Notes under the pieces: model-generated
The model's database searches: none
The model's input: only the letters and a program-made list of their open reading frames with translations
What the model was told of the DNA's origin: nothing
Source: Terfezia claveryi
Taxonomy: Eukaryota > Ascomycota > Pezizomycetes > Pezizales > Pezizaceae
Assembly: GCA_015179025.1 (NCBI GenBank)
Contig: WHUX01000170.1
Coordinates: 1 to 64,000 of the forward strand
Reading direction: 5' to 3'
DNA: 64,000 bases
Shown: positions 44,780-56,269 of the stretch, piece after piece
Position numbering within the stretch: the stretch's first letter is position 1
Layout of the letters: every line of letters starts with the position of its first letter
Translations under genes and position numbers: made by a program

Positions 44780-45618
44780 ATATATCACAAAAAAATAATA
44801 ATAGTAAAAAAAAAGAAAAAAAAGAATTCACTTTTTACCCTGAAAAGTAAAGAAAGGGAAAAAAAAAAAAAAAAAAAAATCTAATCCCCAGTTTCAATTT
44901 TTTTCTAACATTATGAAAACCAAAACCAAAATAAACCTTTTTTGGATTTTCTTGAAAAAAGAGTTGGTCAATCTCTAGGCTGTCCAGCCAGTCCACGCAC
45001 CTTTAGCGCTTCCGCCGCGCCCGCGTCCCCTCTCTCCGCTGTTGGGAGTAAGCAACCGAATTTTACTTCTGAATATATATATATTTATATATACATGTTC
45101 CATTAATTGACTACTCCTCCCTCAAAACTAAACTACTGGTTCGATATACAAGCACACCGCACACCGCTCACTTTCACAAGCTCTGATTTCAAAAGCCTTA
45201 TTATTCATTTAATCGACTCGCCCCCAACAAACAATGACGCTGAGAGTGCCTCTGACCACAATACACCAAACAGCTAAAAGTCAAAGCCAGAGCCAATTCA
45301 AAGAAGGTATAGTAAGTAAGTAAGTAGGTAACCCAAGTCCAAATAAGCCCCAAATCTATGCTGATACAAAACACAATTATGAAGCAAAAAAAGGCCTATT
45401 ATACAAAGACGGGGGAAAGATTGTAGATGAGGTAGGTAGTAAAATAGATGCTGAGTGTGTGGTAGCGGTAGTAATGCTAGTAAGTGCTAGTAGTAAGGTA
45501 GGGGTGCAAACGTACATGTATATGCGGGCTTGATAGATGGTATATCTATCCTTGCCAACTCTCAAAGCATATAAACACAAACATAGGTCGGAACTCATAT
45601 CAACCTCCATAAAGTTCC
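44097..45618. other. Convergent intergenic region, homopolymer and microsatellite-rich
   Basis: No gene between the convergent ING and YME1 genes. It holds many T runs, a GGAGGGGG stretch near 44428, (ATT)n at 44740-44778, A-rich blocks, and short gtaagtaagtag repeats near 45313. Confidence 0.65.
44740..44778. repeat. (ATT)n microsatellite
   Basis: About 13 ATT triplets flanked by TA dinucleotides, in the 3' flank of the ING gene. Confidence 0.9.
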
Positions 45619-48247
45619 CTAATTATTCTTCTCCGTCCTGGGAATGTCTAGCACTGGTGGTGACACTACAGCCCCAGGGACGCCCTTAACCGTCCGCTCA
45701 GGTAACTTGACTGGCACGTGTGGTAAGATCTTCATCTTCCCTTTCAACTCCTCCCCATTTATGACCATCTTGATCTCGTCCCGATCCAAGCTCTCATACT
45801 CCACTAATGCCTTTGCTAGCAGATGCAATTCCTTCTTCTTGCTCTGCAGGAGGGCCGTTGCGCGCTGTCGTCCTGCTTCGATAATTTTCCTCGTCTCTTC
45901 TTCGATTTTCTCCTTGGTTTGAGAAGAGAGATTGTTGTAGTTATCTTGGAGGTTGACATTGCCAAGTTCATCGGACATGCCGTACTGGGTAACCATGGCA
46001 CGGGCAAGACGAGTGGCTTTGTGCAGGTCCGAGGAGCAACCGGTGGTCACATTATCCGAGCCGAAGATAAGTTCTTCCGCAATCTTACCACCAAGGGCAC
46101 TGTCAATTTGGGCGAGAATTTGCTTGAACTTGTTAGTCTATGCAACTATGTAGACTCAACAACCATAGGAACTTACCTTTTTACTCAGGGACACCATATC
46201 ACCTTCTGGTAAGAAGTGGGTAATACCAAGAGCTTGCCCTCGGGGCATAATCGTAACTTTGTAGACAGGGTGGTGGCCTTCAGTAAACAAACCGACGATA
46301 GCGTGACCGCCCTCGTGGTAAGCCGTGAGCTTGCGCTCAGCCTGAGGGATCACGGCACTTTTCCTCTCCGCTCCCATCATAATCTTGTCTTTGGCCCATT
46401 CCATATCCTTCATTGTCACAGCGGGTGATCTATTCCTTGACGCACGGACAGCAGCTTGATTGACTAGATTCTCCAGCTCCGCGCCAGAGAAACCAGGGGT
46501 GCCGCGAGCAAGAAGGGAAGCATCAACATCGGGGCCGATCTGAATATTCTTCATGTGATGTTTAATGATCTCGATTCTGCCCTTGACATCAGGAAGTGGT
46601 ACAACGATATTACGGTCGAAACGTCCAGGCCGGGTGAGAGCTTTGTCTAGCAGCTGTGGAAAATTGGTAGCAGCCAAGAAGACAACTCCACTATTTTGAG
46701 CGAATCCATCAAGGTCGACTAGAAGCTGATTGAGCGTTTGCTTAACATATGCCGCGTCCCGTTCGTTCCTTTTACCTCCAACTGCGTCAAGTTCGTCAAT
46801 GAATACAATAGCAGGGGCTTTAGCTCTCGCTTGAGCGAATAATTCCCGAACACGTTTTGCGCCAACACCAACGTAGACTTCGTCGAATTCAGAACCAGAC
46901 ATGAAGAAGAATGGAACGCCAGCTTCGCCAGCAACCGCACGTGCCAAGAGAGTTTTACCAGTACCAGGAGGGCCAACGAGTAGAACACCCTTTGGAAGCT
47001 TTCCTCCAAGTGTAGAGAACCGGGTTGGATCTTTCAAGAATTCGACAAGTTCCTGGAGTTCCTCTTTTGCTTCATCGCAACCATGAACATCGCTGAACCG
47101 AACCGTTTGATGGGATGCTTGAGCCTCGTTGGATGTGTTACCACCGACTTTCTTCAGGAAGCCAGTTGTTTCGACCATCAGGGTAAGGACGACCAGAGTA
47201 AAGTATAAAATCAAGCCGAAGTTGAAAAGGAACTTGACCCATTTGAATATTGTACCTCCGATAGTTTCTTCCACCACAACATAGAGCGGGTTATCCCTAT
47301 CACCATTTCCAGGAGGTTTATCGCCATTAAAGTTACCTGTGTTTCCGGAGTTCGTGTATGTTTTTGCGTGGCCACCCAGAGCAACATTGGATCCTCGCGT
47401 GTGTGCAGCTACAGCTTGCCCAATCGCCTGCAGTTGTTCGTGGTTGAGGGACCCATCCCTGGTGCCTTGTTCGGTAATATTCCTAGTGCTAGTCGTCCGG
47501 CCAAGTCGCTCCATAGCCCTTGTATAAACGTTCTCACAAGCCATATTTGATGCATAGCGTCCAGACTCATAGCGCTCGGCCACCAGTTCGGGCATATTAG
47601 CCCGCAGCAAAGCAGAGTAGAAGGCCGCCTGAGCGGACGCATTGCCAGGGCTATTGTTCGCATTGGATTCCAGGTTAGCAAGTGTGTTTCGAGAGTTAGA
47701 AAACATATATAGCCGTGTCTGTCCTTGTCCAGGGAATCTTGTAGGGAGGGCCGGCGCCAGGGTGAGGCTGGTACCAACGAAAAACCGAGGGATTGTCGAG
47801 AACTGACGAGATAGACCGAGTTGAGCAGTGTTGCCGGGGAGGAACGGAGGTTTGATGACAGAACGTTTATCTGTGAGGGCAGTCAGCGAGCTGATACATG
47901 AAATAGACCCAACAACGACACCTACTGTCTATAAAGCTTTTAACAGCTAATCGTGAGAAGCCATTTGGTCTCGGTGAGCACACAACAGTGGAGCTATCAA
48001 GTCTCCTCCGGGGCAACTGAGGTCGAGATACATCTTTCGTTCTTGAGGCCGTCGGCAACGTCCACAATTGGGAGCATTGCGACCCAAATGCGGTGGACAG
48101 GGCAAGGGCAGGTAATAATTGAGTAGTGATAGGCAGCAAGCTCTTTGCTGAAGTTAGCCCTGTGTTCAAGAAATTCCGCAAGCAATTCCTCCCTCCCATT
48201 GGGTGGCAACGAACCCGAAGAGCAAGGCCAATATGGAGCTGAGCCAT
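45619..48247 (-). CDS. YME1: Mitochondrial i-AAA protease (Yme1)
   Basis: Exons 48247-47926, 47870-46177 and 46122-45619; 839 aa. Yme1 is the ATP-dependent zinc protease of the inner mitochondrial membrane with its active site in the intermembrane space; it degrades misfolded and regulatory proteins. The basic N-terminus ([17 protein letters not shown]) suits a mitochondrial presequence. One membrane helix lies at about residues 319-340, as expected for i-AAA (m-AAA has two). AAA motifs: Walker A GPPGTGKT (407-414), Walker [13 protein letters not shown] (from 462), second region of homology RPGRFDRN. The metal site HEGGH is at about 626-630, and [14 protein letters not shown] precedes the third zinc ligand region. 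Intron 46123-46176 has two possible acceptors 6 nt apart; the downstream one gives the family length ([10 protein letters not shown]). It shares a 351-bp divergent promoter with the EngB-type GTPase. Confidence 0.94.
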
Positions 48248-48598
48248 GTTGGTTCACCAGTCTATACAGACTTCAATAGGACTAAATCATCCGCCTTCGT
48301 CGCAGAAGGGGAGAGAAGATGTGACTGATATATATGACAGCTGCTGATGGGGTGGGGGCAGCCGAGGAAATGAAGGCGGCCGATATTTGTCGGACGGTCA
48401 AGAAAGAAAGCATAATTGGGTAAACGGGGACTGGCATGACTAATGTGGGGCGAAGAAAATATCGGGCGCGGCCGAGAACTACTGTGATTACATAAGAAGA
48501 GGTCGTCTCTTATCGATACGCGGCATCAGCTTGGCAGCAACCAGGCACAGCTAGGCATCATCCCCCGGGCAACTCAGCAGCGCATCGGCACACACAAC
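48248..48598. promoter_or_regulatory. 351-bp divergent promoter of YME1 and the EngB-type GTPase
   Basis: Both flanking genes encode mitochondrial proteins and are transcribed outward from this short region, so shared control is plausible. No specific factor site was assigned with confidence. Confidence 0.5.
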
Positions 48599-49758
48599 AT
48601 GAGCATTTCCTCACCCTCCCGCCACCTTCTGCGATGCTTTTCGTCTTCAGCCTCGCCCCTGCTACCGCGCGCATCTCCACGCACGTCCAGGCCGCCGATA
48701 TCGGTAGCACACCTTTTCGCTGAGCAAACCGAGACGGCCGCGCCTGCCCCAGAAGCGTCGAATGAAGAAAAGTACATGACATGGAGGCCTCCGAGCTATG
48801 TTGGAAAGCCCTCAAAGAAGTCGGATAGAGCACCGCCGGATTTCTTCGACCACAAGCTGCAAAGTAGGCCCCGGCAGAACCGGCAAGATCCGCGGACACT
48901 GCTCGAACCTCAGTTGGAAGCGGAAACCTCTCCCAAACCTCGTCGGAAATTCCCCTCCGCTGAGGAACTGGCAGTCCCCCTCTACCGGGATGCCCTATCT
49001 CTCCGCTGGGAGACCCTCCCTCCTACGACTGACCAGCTCAAAGCCACAGAGCGCTTCTTCCTCCAATACCCCCCAAAATTCCTATGGTCAGCAGACAAGT
49101 TTAAAACTATTGACTACGGAAACGTCCCTGAGGTGTGAGGTCACCTTGCAATGCCCATTGCCCGTGACATGATAACAGAAACTGATGACACCCCCAGGTC
49201 GCCTTCCTGGGCCGCTCCAATGTCGGGAAATCGTCCCTCCTCAATGCGCTGCTCAATAACTCCACCATGGCCCGTACCTCTTCAAAGCCTGGCCATACAC
49301 GCCTCATGAACGCCTTTTCTATTAGCCAAGGCAAGCTCGTCTTACTTGACATGCCCGGGTATGGCCACGCATCCCGTCCAGAATGGGGAGTCCAAATTAT
49401 GAAGTACCTTCTGTCGAGGAAACAGTTCCGTAGAGCTTTTGTCCTCATAGATGGCCTCCATGGACCCAAATCCTCTGATTTAATGCTTCTTGACCACCTT
49501 GGTGCATCCGGCGTTCCTTATCAGATTGTCCTCTCCAAAGTTGACCGCCTTAAGCAAGCAGAGCTAAATGCCGCATTTGACAACATCAAGGCACTTTTGA
49601 CGGATAAGCAGGAGCGTAGGGGGACTAGCGCGCTAGGCGAAATACTGGGTACGGCGGCAGACCCAGCGAAGAAGAGTAAGTCAAAGGTGGGAATGGCGGA
49701 GTTGAGGTGGGCTGTGATGGTTGCTGGGGGGCTGGATGGGTCGATATCCCTGGAATAA
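48599..49758 (+). CDS. MRX8: EngB/YihA-type mitochondrial GTPase
   Basis: Exons 48599-49132 and 49198-49758 (intron 65 nt), 364 aa. EngB-type GTPases assist large ribosomal subunit assembly; the yeast homologue Mrx8 is mitochondrial. An Arg/Ser-rich N-terminus (MSISSPSRHLLRCFSSS) is a likely targeting sequence. The family lead-in FLWSADKFKTIDYGNVPEV is split from the G domain by the intron. G1 GRSNVGKSS is at about 183-191, a conserved TSSKPGHTR switch follows, G3 is DMPGYGHA and G4 is LSKVDRL. The C-terminal third is less conserved. The start is the first ATG, after a 5' stop-containing leader. The symbol is by homology to yeast, not proven orthology. Confidence 0.9.
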
Positions 49759-50162
49759 TGAGGCGAGAAATAAGCACTCAGGATGCATCTTACAGAGTCA
49801 TAGGGAAAAAAATAATATATTCAATGCACAGATCATGAGCATTTGTACCGTCCAATAAAAAAAAAAAAAAAGCTAAGATTAACTCCTAGAAACCAGAACA
49901 AAGGCTGAATTCGCTCGTTTGTGCCCGTTCAACGACCTGCCACCTTTTGTTTAGATTCCCCATCCCCGTACTCCAACATGACCTGAAGGAACCCTGAATG
50001 ATAAGAGGGTTACAGTACCAAGAAATGCACAATCAATGAACCTGGGTGATGGATGGAAGAGATGGAAAAATTAAAAGCAAACACCCACCTATCGAAAACC
50101 CTGCTCGGTAAGTCACAGCAGTAAAGAAATCTGATCTAGCCATAGAAAATCGACCGTGGTTT
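49759..50162. other. Convergent intergenic region
   Basis: 404 bp between two 3' ends. It contains an A-rich stretch with aataaa-like sequence at about 49852-49871; nothing else recognised. Confidence 0.7.
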
Positions 50163-51024
50163 TTAGGGCCTCTCTGTGAAGTTCTCCAGTCCGGATGTCA
50201 GCCCAAGCATCTGGGCCTCCTCGTATCCAGGGGGTGGCCCATCTGGGAGTGGTCCTTGTTGATGGTGTCCCGAAGACTGTGATGAATAGCCCGGTGCGCC
50301 CGCCATTCCTCCGTCGTAGCTAGGCAGATCCTCCGCTGTAGCCTCCTCTGCAGCATAGCCATACTCCATCTGCATATGCAAATTCTCCTTCGCCCTCTCT
50401 ATCGCAGAGTGGAAGTCATACGCTCCACCTTCCTTGAATGTGAGCTTAAGGTCGAACTCTTGGACTTCGGAGGGAAGGCCACCGCCACTGACGGCTTGAA
50501 TAGTACAGCACCAAACATTAGGACCAAACATTGGGGTTTGAACATATGAGTCGAAGATATTCTTGATCGGAGACGAGAATGACTCGAGCCCGGGGGTGGT
50601 GATGGTGGGGATATATACAAGCTATTGTGACAAGTCAGTCTTCAAGTCACAGATGTGTGCCGTAATTGAACAGCAGAACAGAAGCACCAGAAGCCTCAGA
50701 AGCTCATAGAAGCACACAGGGAGAGCATACTCGAGAACTTGTCAAAAATGCAATCCCATCCTTGCATTGGAGTTTGTAGGGTTTTGCGGCATATCCTGGG
50801 GTAGCGAGGGACAAACCGACCCTTGGGTGGGATGTAAACAATGTAGTTTCGCCAGGAAGCGGAATAAATTTGCCACGCCTCGTCTCATCGAGCATCACCC
50901 AACTGTCATTTTGCGTTCATGGTTAGGGAGAATTCTAGCAACCAACTTGTGTCCATAGAATGGGCAGGATACGATAATGCGACAAGACGAATGGACCAGG
51001 GTGGTTAACCTACTTCAACGACAT
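50163..51024 (-). CDS. WBP2-like GRAM-domain protein with PPxY motif
   Basis: Exons 51024-51014 (only 11 nt: ATG TCG TTG AA), 50902-50731 and 50621-50163; 213 aa. The GRAM domain is typical of WW-domain-binding protein 2: MSLNWVMLDETRRGKFIPLP, TLFTSHPRVGLSL, CKDGIAFLTSSR, then LVYIPTITTPGLESFSSP and QTPMFGPNVW. The domain probably binds membrane lipid. The Pro/Gly-rich tail has PPGY at residues 191-194 (a PPxY WW ligand) and LPSY at 160-163. In fungi such a protein may recruit WW-domain ubiquitin ligases; this is inference. The 11-nt first exon is supported because splicing yields the expected NWVML start (AA+T) and no other in-frame ATG precedes VMLDE. Introns are 111 nt (50903-51013) and 109 nt (50622-50730). 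Confidence 0.85.
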
Positions 51025-51708
51025 GTTGTTGGTGATACGTAAAAGGAATATTTTGTATGTAAGGCGTATAGGTATAGTGATGTAAAGTGGATGAGTGGTG
51101 GAAGGTGGAAGGAGGTAACGTAGCAAGTTGGGATGGGGCAATGGGATGGGGCAGCGGAGGAAACGAGTGGAAGATTAAAGTTACCTTTCCATTGAACCCG
51201 TGATACCTACCATAACTTGCGGTGCCTGATGCGGATTCGTAGTTGCAAGGTAAAGCGGCGTAGCTACAATTAAGAGCCGCATCACTCTTCGCATATCCAG
51301 TCAGAAAGTACTTCGACTAAAAGGATTCGGATTCTACATTTCATTTTATACACAAACTATTAACAAGTTTTCATATCTAAAGAATCAAGTTGCCCCATGG
51401 CTAAACCCCCTCCTTTGCGGATCCCCGCTTCCTGGTATTTGTTTCATATACAGAGTGCGAATGTGACATGACCAAAATTCAAGCAAGAGAAAGACTGCTA
51501 TAAAGTACCGGTAAATGCTATGGCCGCTCTGATGAGAACTGTCAGTCTACAGCTACTTATTCACCCCCACCCCGGATCTATCCGATCTATCCTTTATATA
51601 AAATCCCCGTCTCTCCATCGATCCCACCCCTATCCAACCATCTACCACTCTGTCTAGTTAAAGATATCCGTTTGGTATAACTTAGGCCGCAGGCGCTATG
51701 TTAGGAGT
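51025..51708. other. Intergenic, promoter of the WBP2-like gene
   Basis: 684 bp between the QCR6 stop and the WBP2-like start on the same strand. No gene. The stretch is mixed GT/AT-rich with short palindromes such as taccggta (about 51507-51514). Confidence 0.6.
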
Positions 51709-52332
51709 TTACTTTAGCTGAGCGAAGAGCTTAGGGGCGGCACATTGAGCAGAGCAGTGAAGCATGTGGAAGACTGCAATTGAGGTAAACGTTAGCTTCA
51801 ATCATTATAACGCACCGATGTATAGGTATGAATATAGCGAGTGCCATGGTTTCGGAGGGGCGGACGGGCATACACTCTTCAACACAATCCTCCTTGGGGT
51901 CTTCTCCAGCCTCCTGCTTTCCAGTAACTCGCGATACGCACTCCTCATAGTGGTGGGTGTATGGTTTGCACTTGGCAGATTTTGCGCACTCTGTGGTTCC
52001 CCGAGATGTTAGTGATTCCGATAATAGCTTTAAACGCCCAATGCATAGCCATCGCCGGGTATAAAATCCCACCAAGTCCTCCGCCTTATATTCATCCACA
52101 CAAGTGAACGGCAAGAAATTCGATCGTCCAGCAGTCTAGACTTACCCTCCTGTAGTTTTGGCAAGATATCCTCTGGCTCTTCTTCTTCTTCTTCTTCTTC
52201 TGGCTCAGCTGGTGCTTCCTCCTTCTCTTCCTTCTGCTCAACCTGCTTGTCCTCCTCCTTCTCTGGAGCCTCTGCCTCGACCTCGGCAATGGTGAAGGCT
52301 GACGCAATGTCGGAAATGAGGGAGGAGAGCAT
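51709..52332 (-). CDS. QCR6: Cytochrome bc1 complex hinge protein (Qcr6)
   Basis: Exons 52332-52146, 51990-51874 and 51773-51709; 122 aa. Qcr6 is the acidic hinge subunit of respiratory complex III on the intermembrane-space side, near cytochrome c1. The N-terminal half is a strongly acidic stretch (Glu/Asp/Lys, with seven or more Glu in a row from a TTC microsatellite on the plus strand). The C-terminal helical hairpin has the family Cys pattern: ECAKSAKCKPYTHHYEECV, then EDCVEEFFHMLHCSAQCA, ending PKLFAQLK. Introns of 155 nt (51991-52145) and 100 nt (51774-51873) are confirmed by restoring CVEEFFH. The short hydrophobic start (MLSSLISDIASAF) is family-like. Confidence 0.93.
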
Positions 52333-53343
52333 CTTGTGAATTTTGAATCCGATTTGCTGGAAGGGGTATGGGGTTGGTGCGTGGGGGGAGGGCTGTTCCG
52401 CAATTGACGTTTGATAAAGACTGGATAAATTTTAGAGCCAATAAGAGAGGCATGATTGGTTGGCTTAGTGGGTACAATCACGTGGTGGCTCAGGTTTATT
52501 CGGAAGCCGGTAAGTCACCTATAGCCCAGACCCAGATACATATTATTTCATCTGGATCTGAATTCGAAAATATTAATAGTAAGTAGTTAAATATTAATTC
52601 TTACAATCTAGAGGCATAACAAAAAAAAAAAAAACACAAGTAGCCAACCCCCACATGAAAGATCAACCAACTGCTGTTCCTCTAGTAACCGTCATACTTG
52701 AAACTGAGTGGCCTCTGCCATAAAGTAAAGTACTTGGCTTTGTACCCTCCAAGAGAAGTAGTACATGTAATACGGAAGACACCCAGCTTTATATGGTTCT
52801 TAGGCCTCTTCATCGAGAGATGGGGGGCAGGTGGAAACCGAAATTCAGTCAAACAAATAAAGGGCAAGTAGGTTACTTAAGTATTGATGCAACCAAATAA
52901 AAGCAAGAAAAGCCTCCACATGTATGTAAACGTCGACCATGATGTTAGTCAAAATGGGGCTAATACATCCATTCTATATCATAAACATACGAAAGTGGAT
53001 GAATGACCAGCAAGAAAGGAAGGGGAAGAGCGAAACGAACACCCGGAACCTGAAGATCAAGGGCATAAGGAAGGGAGGTAAAGCCACATGTAAAAGTAGA
53101 AACAACGAAACCCTAGGACATAAACTCCCTAACCACAGAAACTGGACAAAAGACAATCATGAAATAAGGATGCTAAACTTCAATAGGTGGATTAAAACCA
53201 GGATTAGAATGTAGAAAGAACTGGAGATAGACCTTCTCGCCATAGAAACTAGCGCCTGTACACGAACATAGAGAGAAATACATAACAATTAAATCTTTCT
53301 CTAGCCCAGCTGCAGTTTGATCCGTCTTTAAAGTTCATAGTGC
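52333..53343. other. Intergenic, 1.0 kb, QCR6 promoter side and LIS1 3' flank
   Basis: No gene supported. An A14 run lies at about 52620-52633. A 91-codon plus-strand frame (52939-53214) is Lys/Asn/Arg-rich, antisense to the likely LIS1 3' end, and was not accepted. Confidence 0.6.
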
Positions 53344-54984
53344 TCATGATGCCCAAATTTTCACACTCAAGTCAACGCTACCGGTTGCAATAACACACCG
53401 TATTCCGGCGAGTGGATCCTCTTTCTTTACCACTCCATTTGGTCTCCGATCGCCGTTTGTTTCTGTTCCTGCTCGTTGTGAATCCTCCTTGATCTGAGGA
53501 GGGGCCCATCTTATACAATTCACAAAATGACTGTGTGCATCATCCACTGTTTTAACACATCGACCTTCTTGACTCAAATCCCAACCTCTGATCGACTTGT
53601 CGTCACTGACTGAAAGCAGATATTTGCCTCCAGGATGGAATACCAACGCGCGTACCCAGTTGTCATGGCCCGTGAGGGTCTTGAACAAAGTCCCCCGGGT
53701 ATCCCATAATCGTATAGTCTTGTCACGGGAGCCGGTAGCAATGAATTCGGCTGATGAGCTAGATGGAGGCGGTTTGCTAATACCAGCCATTTGTGCTAGG
53801 TAGGAATATGCCGTAGGAGGGGCAAAAACGCAGCATTCTATCACATGCTCATGACCCACCAATGTCGCTTTATGATCAGAGTTTGATGCATCCCATAGTC
53901 GTGCAGTCTATATCCGGTTTGTCAGTTGACCACTGGAGGATATAGAGATGGGCAACCGAACCTGATCATTTCCAGAAGATAACAACCATCGTCCATCAAA
54001 AGATGGAACTACATCCCTAATCCAGTCTGCGTGGCCTTGGATAGTTCTCACACAGTATCCTGTCGCAACTTCCCAGACCTTAAGAGTTTTATCCCTGCTG
54101 GCACTAACAAGATTCTGCCCAGAAGCACTTGGTATGAAACGAACTGCGCTCACACTGTGATCATGGCCGGTCAAAGTTCGTATATTCTTATACTCGTTGC
54201 TAGGGTCCCATAATTTGATTGTAAGGTCAGAAGAACAGCTCGCAAGCAGTATTCCGTTCCTGGGGCCCCCAAAGTCGACATCTTGCACAGGCTTTGTGTG
54301 TCCCTTGATAGTTCTTTCCAATTCTCCCAGTTCCCAATCCCAGAGTTTGATGGTACTATCCTCGGACGCTGAAGCAAGAACCGAGAAAACTGGATGAAAT
54401 GCGACAGCCGTGACAGGATTGCGGTGTCCGACCATATTATGCCGTGCAGGGGCACGTGGTAGCCAGGAAGCCGGATCCACGTTTTTTCTCGTCATGGATG
54501 TGGGGGTTGCTGAGTCGAGTTCGGCTTGAAGTTGTGAATTTCTTGCTTCCAAGTCCATGATCTGAAGAGTCAAAGCTATGAGCGGGGCGCATTCGAAACA
54601 AGGCCTGTTCCATCCATACCTTTTTCTGTAATCTCACCACGCTGGTCCATTTTTTCTCCAATAAGCCCTCATACTTCTTCAGTGTCGCATCATCCACAAA
54701 GTCCTCGGCCAGGCCTAACTCCTCTTTAAAAGATGCACATGTATCTACTAATCCAGACGCTGATAGGTAGGCAAGAATGGATTTGTGTCTGGCGGGAGGG
54801 GCGAATGCAATTAGCATAGTCCTTAAAGGTCATGGCAGGGCAAAGGAGAGAACAAATTACGCCGGAAAAACCATCCCCCTTGCGACGCAAAGGGGCTAGG
54901 GTAGAGGCCATGGACGGCTCAAAGCACATGAGGGGTGACATACAGTTCATCCTTCTGGCGGGGTGTTAGCACAATTGTAGCCAT
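53344..54984 (-). CDS. nudF: LIS1/NudF/PAC1 dynein regulator
   Basis: Exons 54984-54944, 54788-54620, 54561-53962 and 53907-53344; 457 aa. LIS1 binds the dynein motor and NudE, controlling nuclear migration and microtubule plus-end dynein. An N-terminal LisH motif ([14 protein letters not shown]) is followed by [20 protein letters not shown] and a coiled coil ([17 protein letters not shown]). Then come seven WD40 repeats with GH...WD spacing, including [61 protein letters not shown] and [14 protein letters not shown]. The last blade closes with [14 protein letters not shown]. All introns are confirmed by motif continuity (155, 58 and 54 nt). Length is normal for fungal NudF. It is divergent from the STU2 homologue. 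Confidence 0.96.
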
Positions 54985-56269
54985 ATCTCCTTTTACTTCG
55001 GCTCACTTGGACGCAAGGTGCATATGAGTGCCAGAAGGTTTGCAAGTTGGTGACGAAGGTGCACTATACAGGGGGGGGGGGCTATGATTGTGTAGGTTCT
55101 GACAGAGGATGAGGGTCAGTTCGGCGTTGGGTGTTTGTGAGGGGGGATCGTTACTGAGAAGTTTTGTTGTGATTGAGACGGGGCGAAAGTTGTGGTTGCG
55201 AATCTAGGTACAGTTTACTTACTTAGCTGTGGCAATCAAAATGAGGTTAACCTTATAAGTTTTCGCTCGTAGAGGTCAATCTGCTGCAACCCCAACTATT
55301 TCATAAATGTAACGTACTCTCAGAAGCTTGCATATTCCTCTGTGATGTTCAGGTAAATTCCATCTAGGCAACTTCGTATTGTACGTAACCATACGTAGCC
55401 AATTGACAACCCCGGAACTACAGAGTTATTTATGGACAGTTGAAGAACTGTACCGTAGTCACCTACCTACAGAATTCCAAGGTATGTCAAGTGACTAGTG
55501 TGACATTGACTACCCTGAACATTAAGCTGATGCGGGTTACCTATGTCTTCTTTCAACTGCTGCTTCCCTTTGTCTGACAGGGAGAGGTTTGATGAAATCC
55601 GAATTGAGGTCAGCAGTTGTTGATTGCCGTTAGTCTGGTTGTTTGCTTTATTTCCTAACGACGTACAGCAGACGCAAACAGCACGTGACTCCTAGAAAAT
55701 CACGTAGGTACCGACCGGTATGTACCTACAGTAGATGGGCACGCGCTTCCACCGTTCTACGAAAGCTGGTGCCCCAACCAGAACCATCCAAAACTGTGTC
55801 AAACTGTGTCAAAGTCTGAATGTCCACGCTTTGCTTGAGTCTTCCCTCTCCTTTGTTAGAAGAATTCGCACCTGTAAGCCACTCGGAGTGTTGTGCAGAG
55901 AGCTTGTACTTGGTTTCTAATGAGCAATCGAAGAGTTTGGCCTAGGTTTGGCCCATATTCGATGGGCGATGAACTATTAATATGATGTGGAAGTTGGAAG
56001 ACGTTAAGATCGCCTGTTTGTACAGCGTTGTAATGCTGGCTATCTCAGCCTTGGCATCCCTGGTGTTATGGTTCGGTACCTACCCAAAAAAACACCCCCA
56101 TCAAAACTTCCCATTACACGGCCAGACCCTGCTACAAAGTGCCATCCATACCTCATCGCTTCCACCAAAACTATATAGCAACCCTTTCACTGGCTTAGGA
56201 GGGTGTCCACAGCACAACCCTTCTTTCACGCAACACTCCTAACACAGTCACCTATTCAGACAGAACATC
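54985..56269. promoter_or_regulatory. Divergent promoter region between LIS1 and STU2
   Basis: 1285 bp between start codons of two microtubule regulators. It contains G11 at 55071-55081, several tacctacctac and taccggta motifs, and a pyrimidine-rich stretch before 56270. Two short plus-strand frames (55735-55920, 55982-56242) show no domain; the second begins with a hydrophobic segment but lacks other support. Confidence 0.5.

Noticed and set aside
52939..53214. 91-codon plus-strand Lys/Asn-rich frame
   Set aside because: It lies in the likely 3' flank of LIS1 on the opposite strand and is low-complexity; no support.
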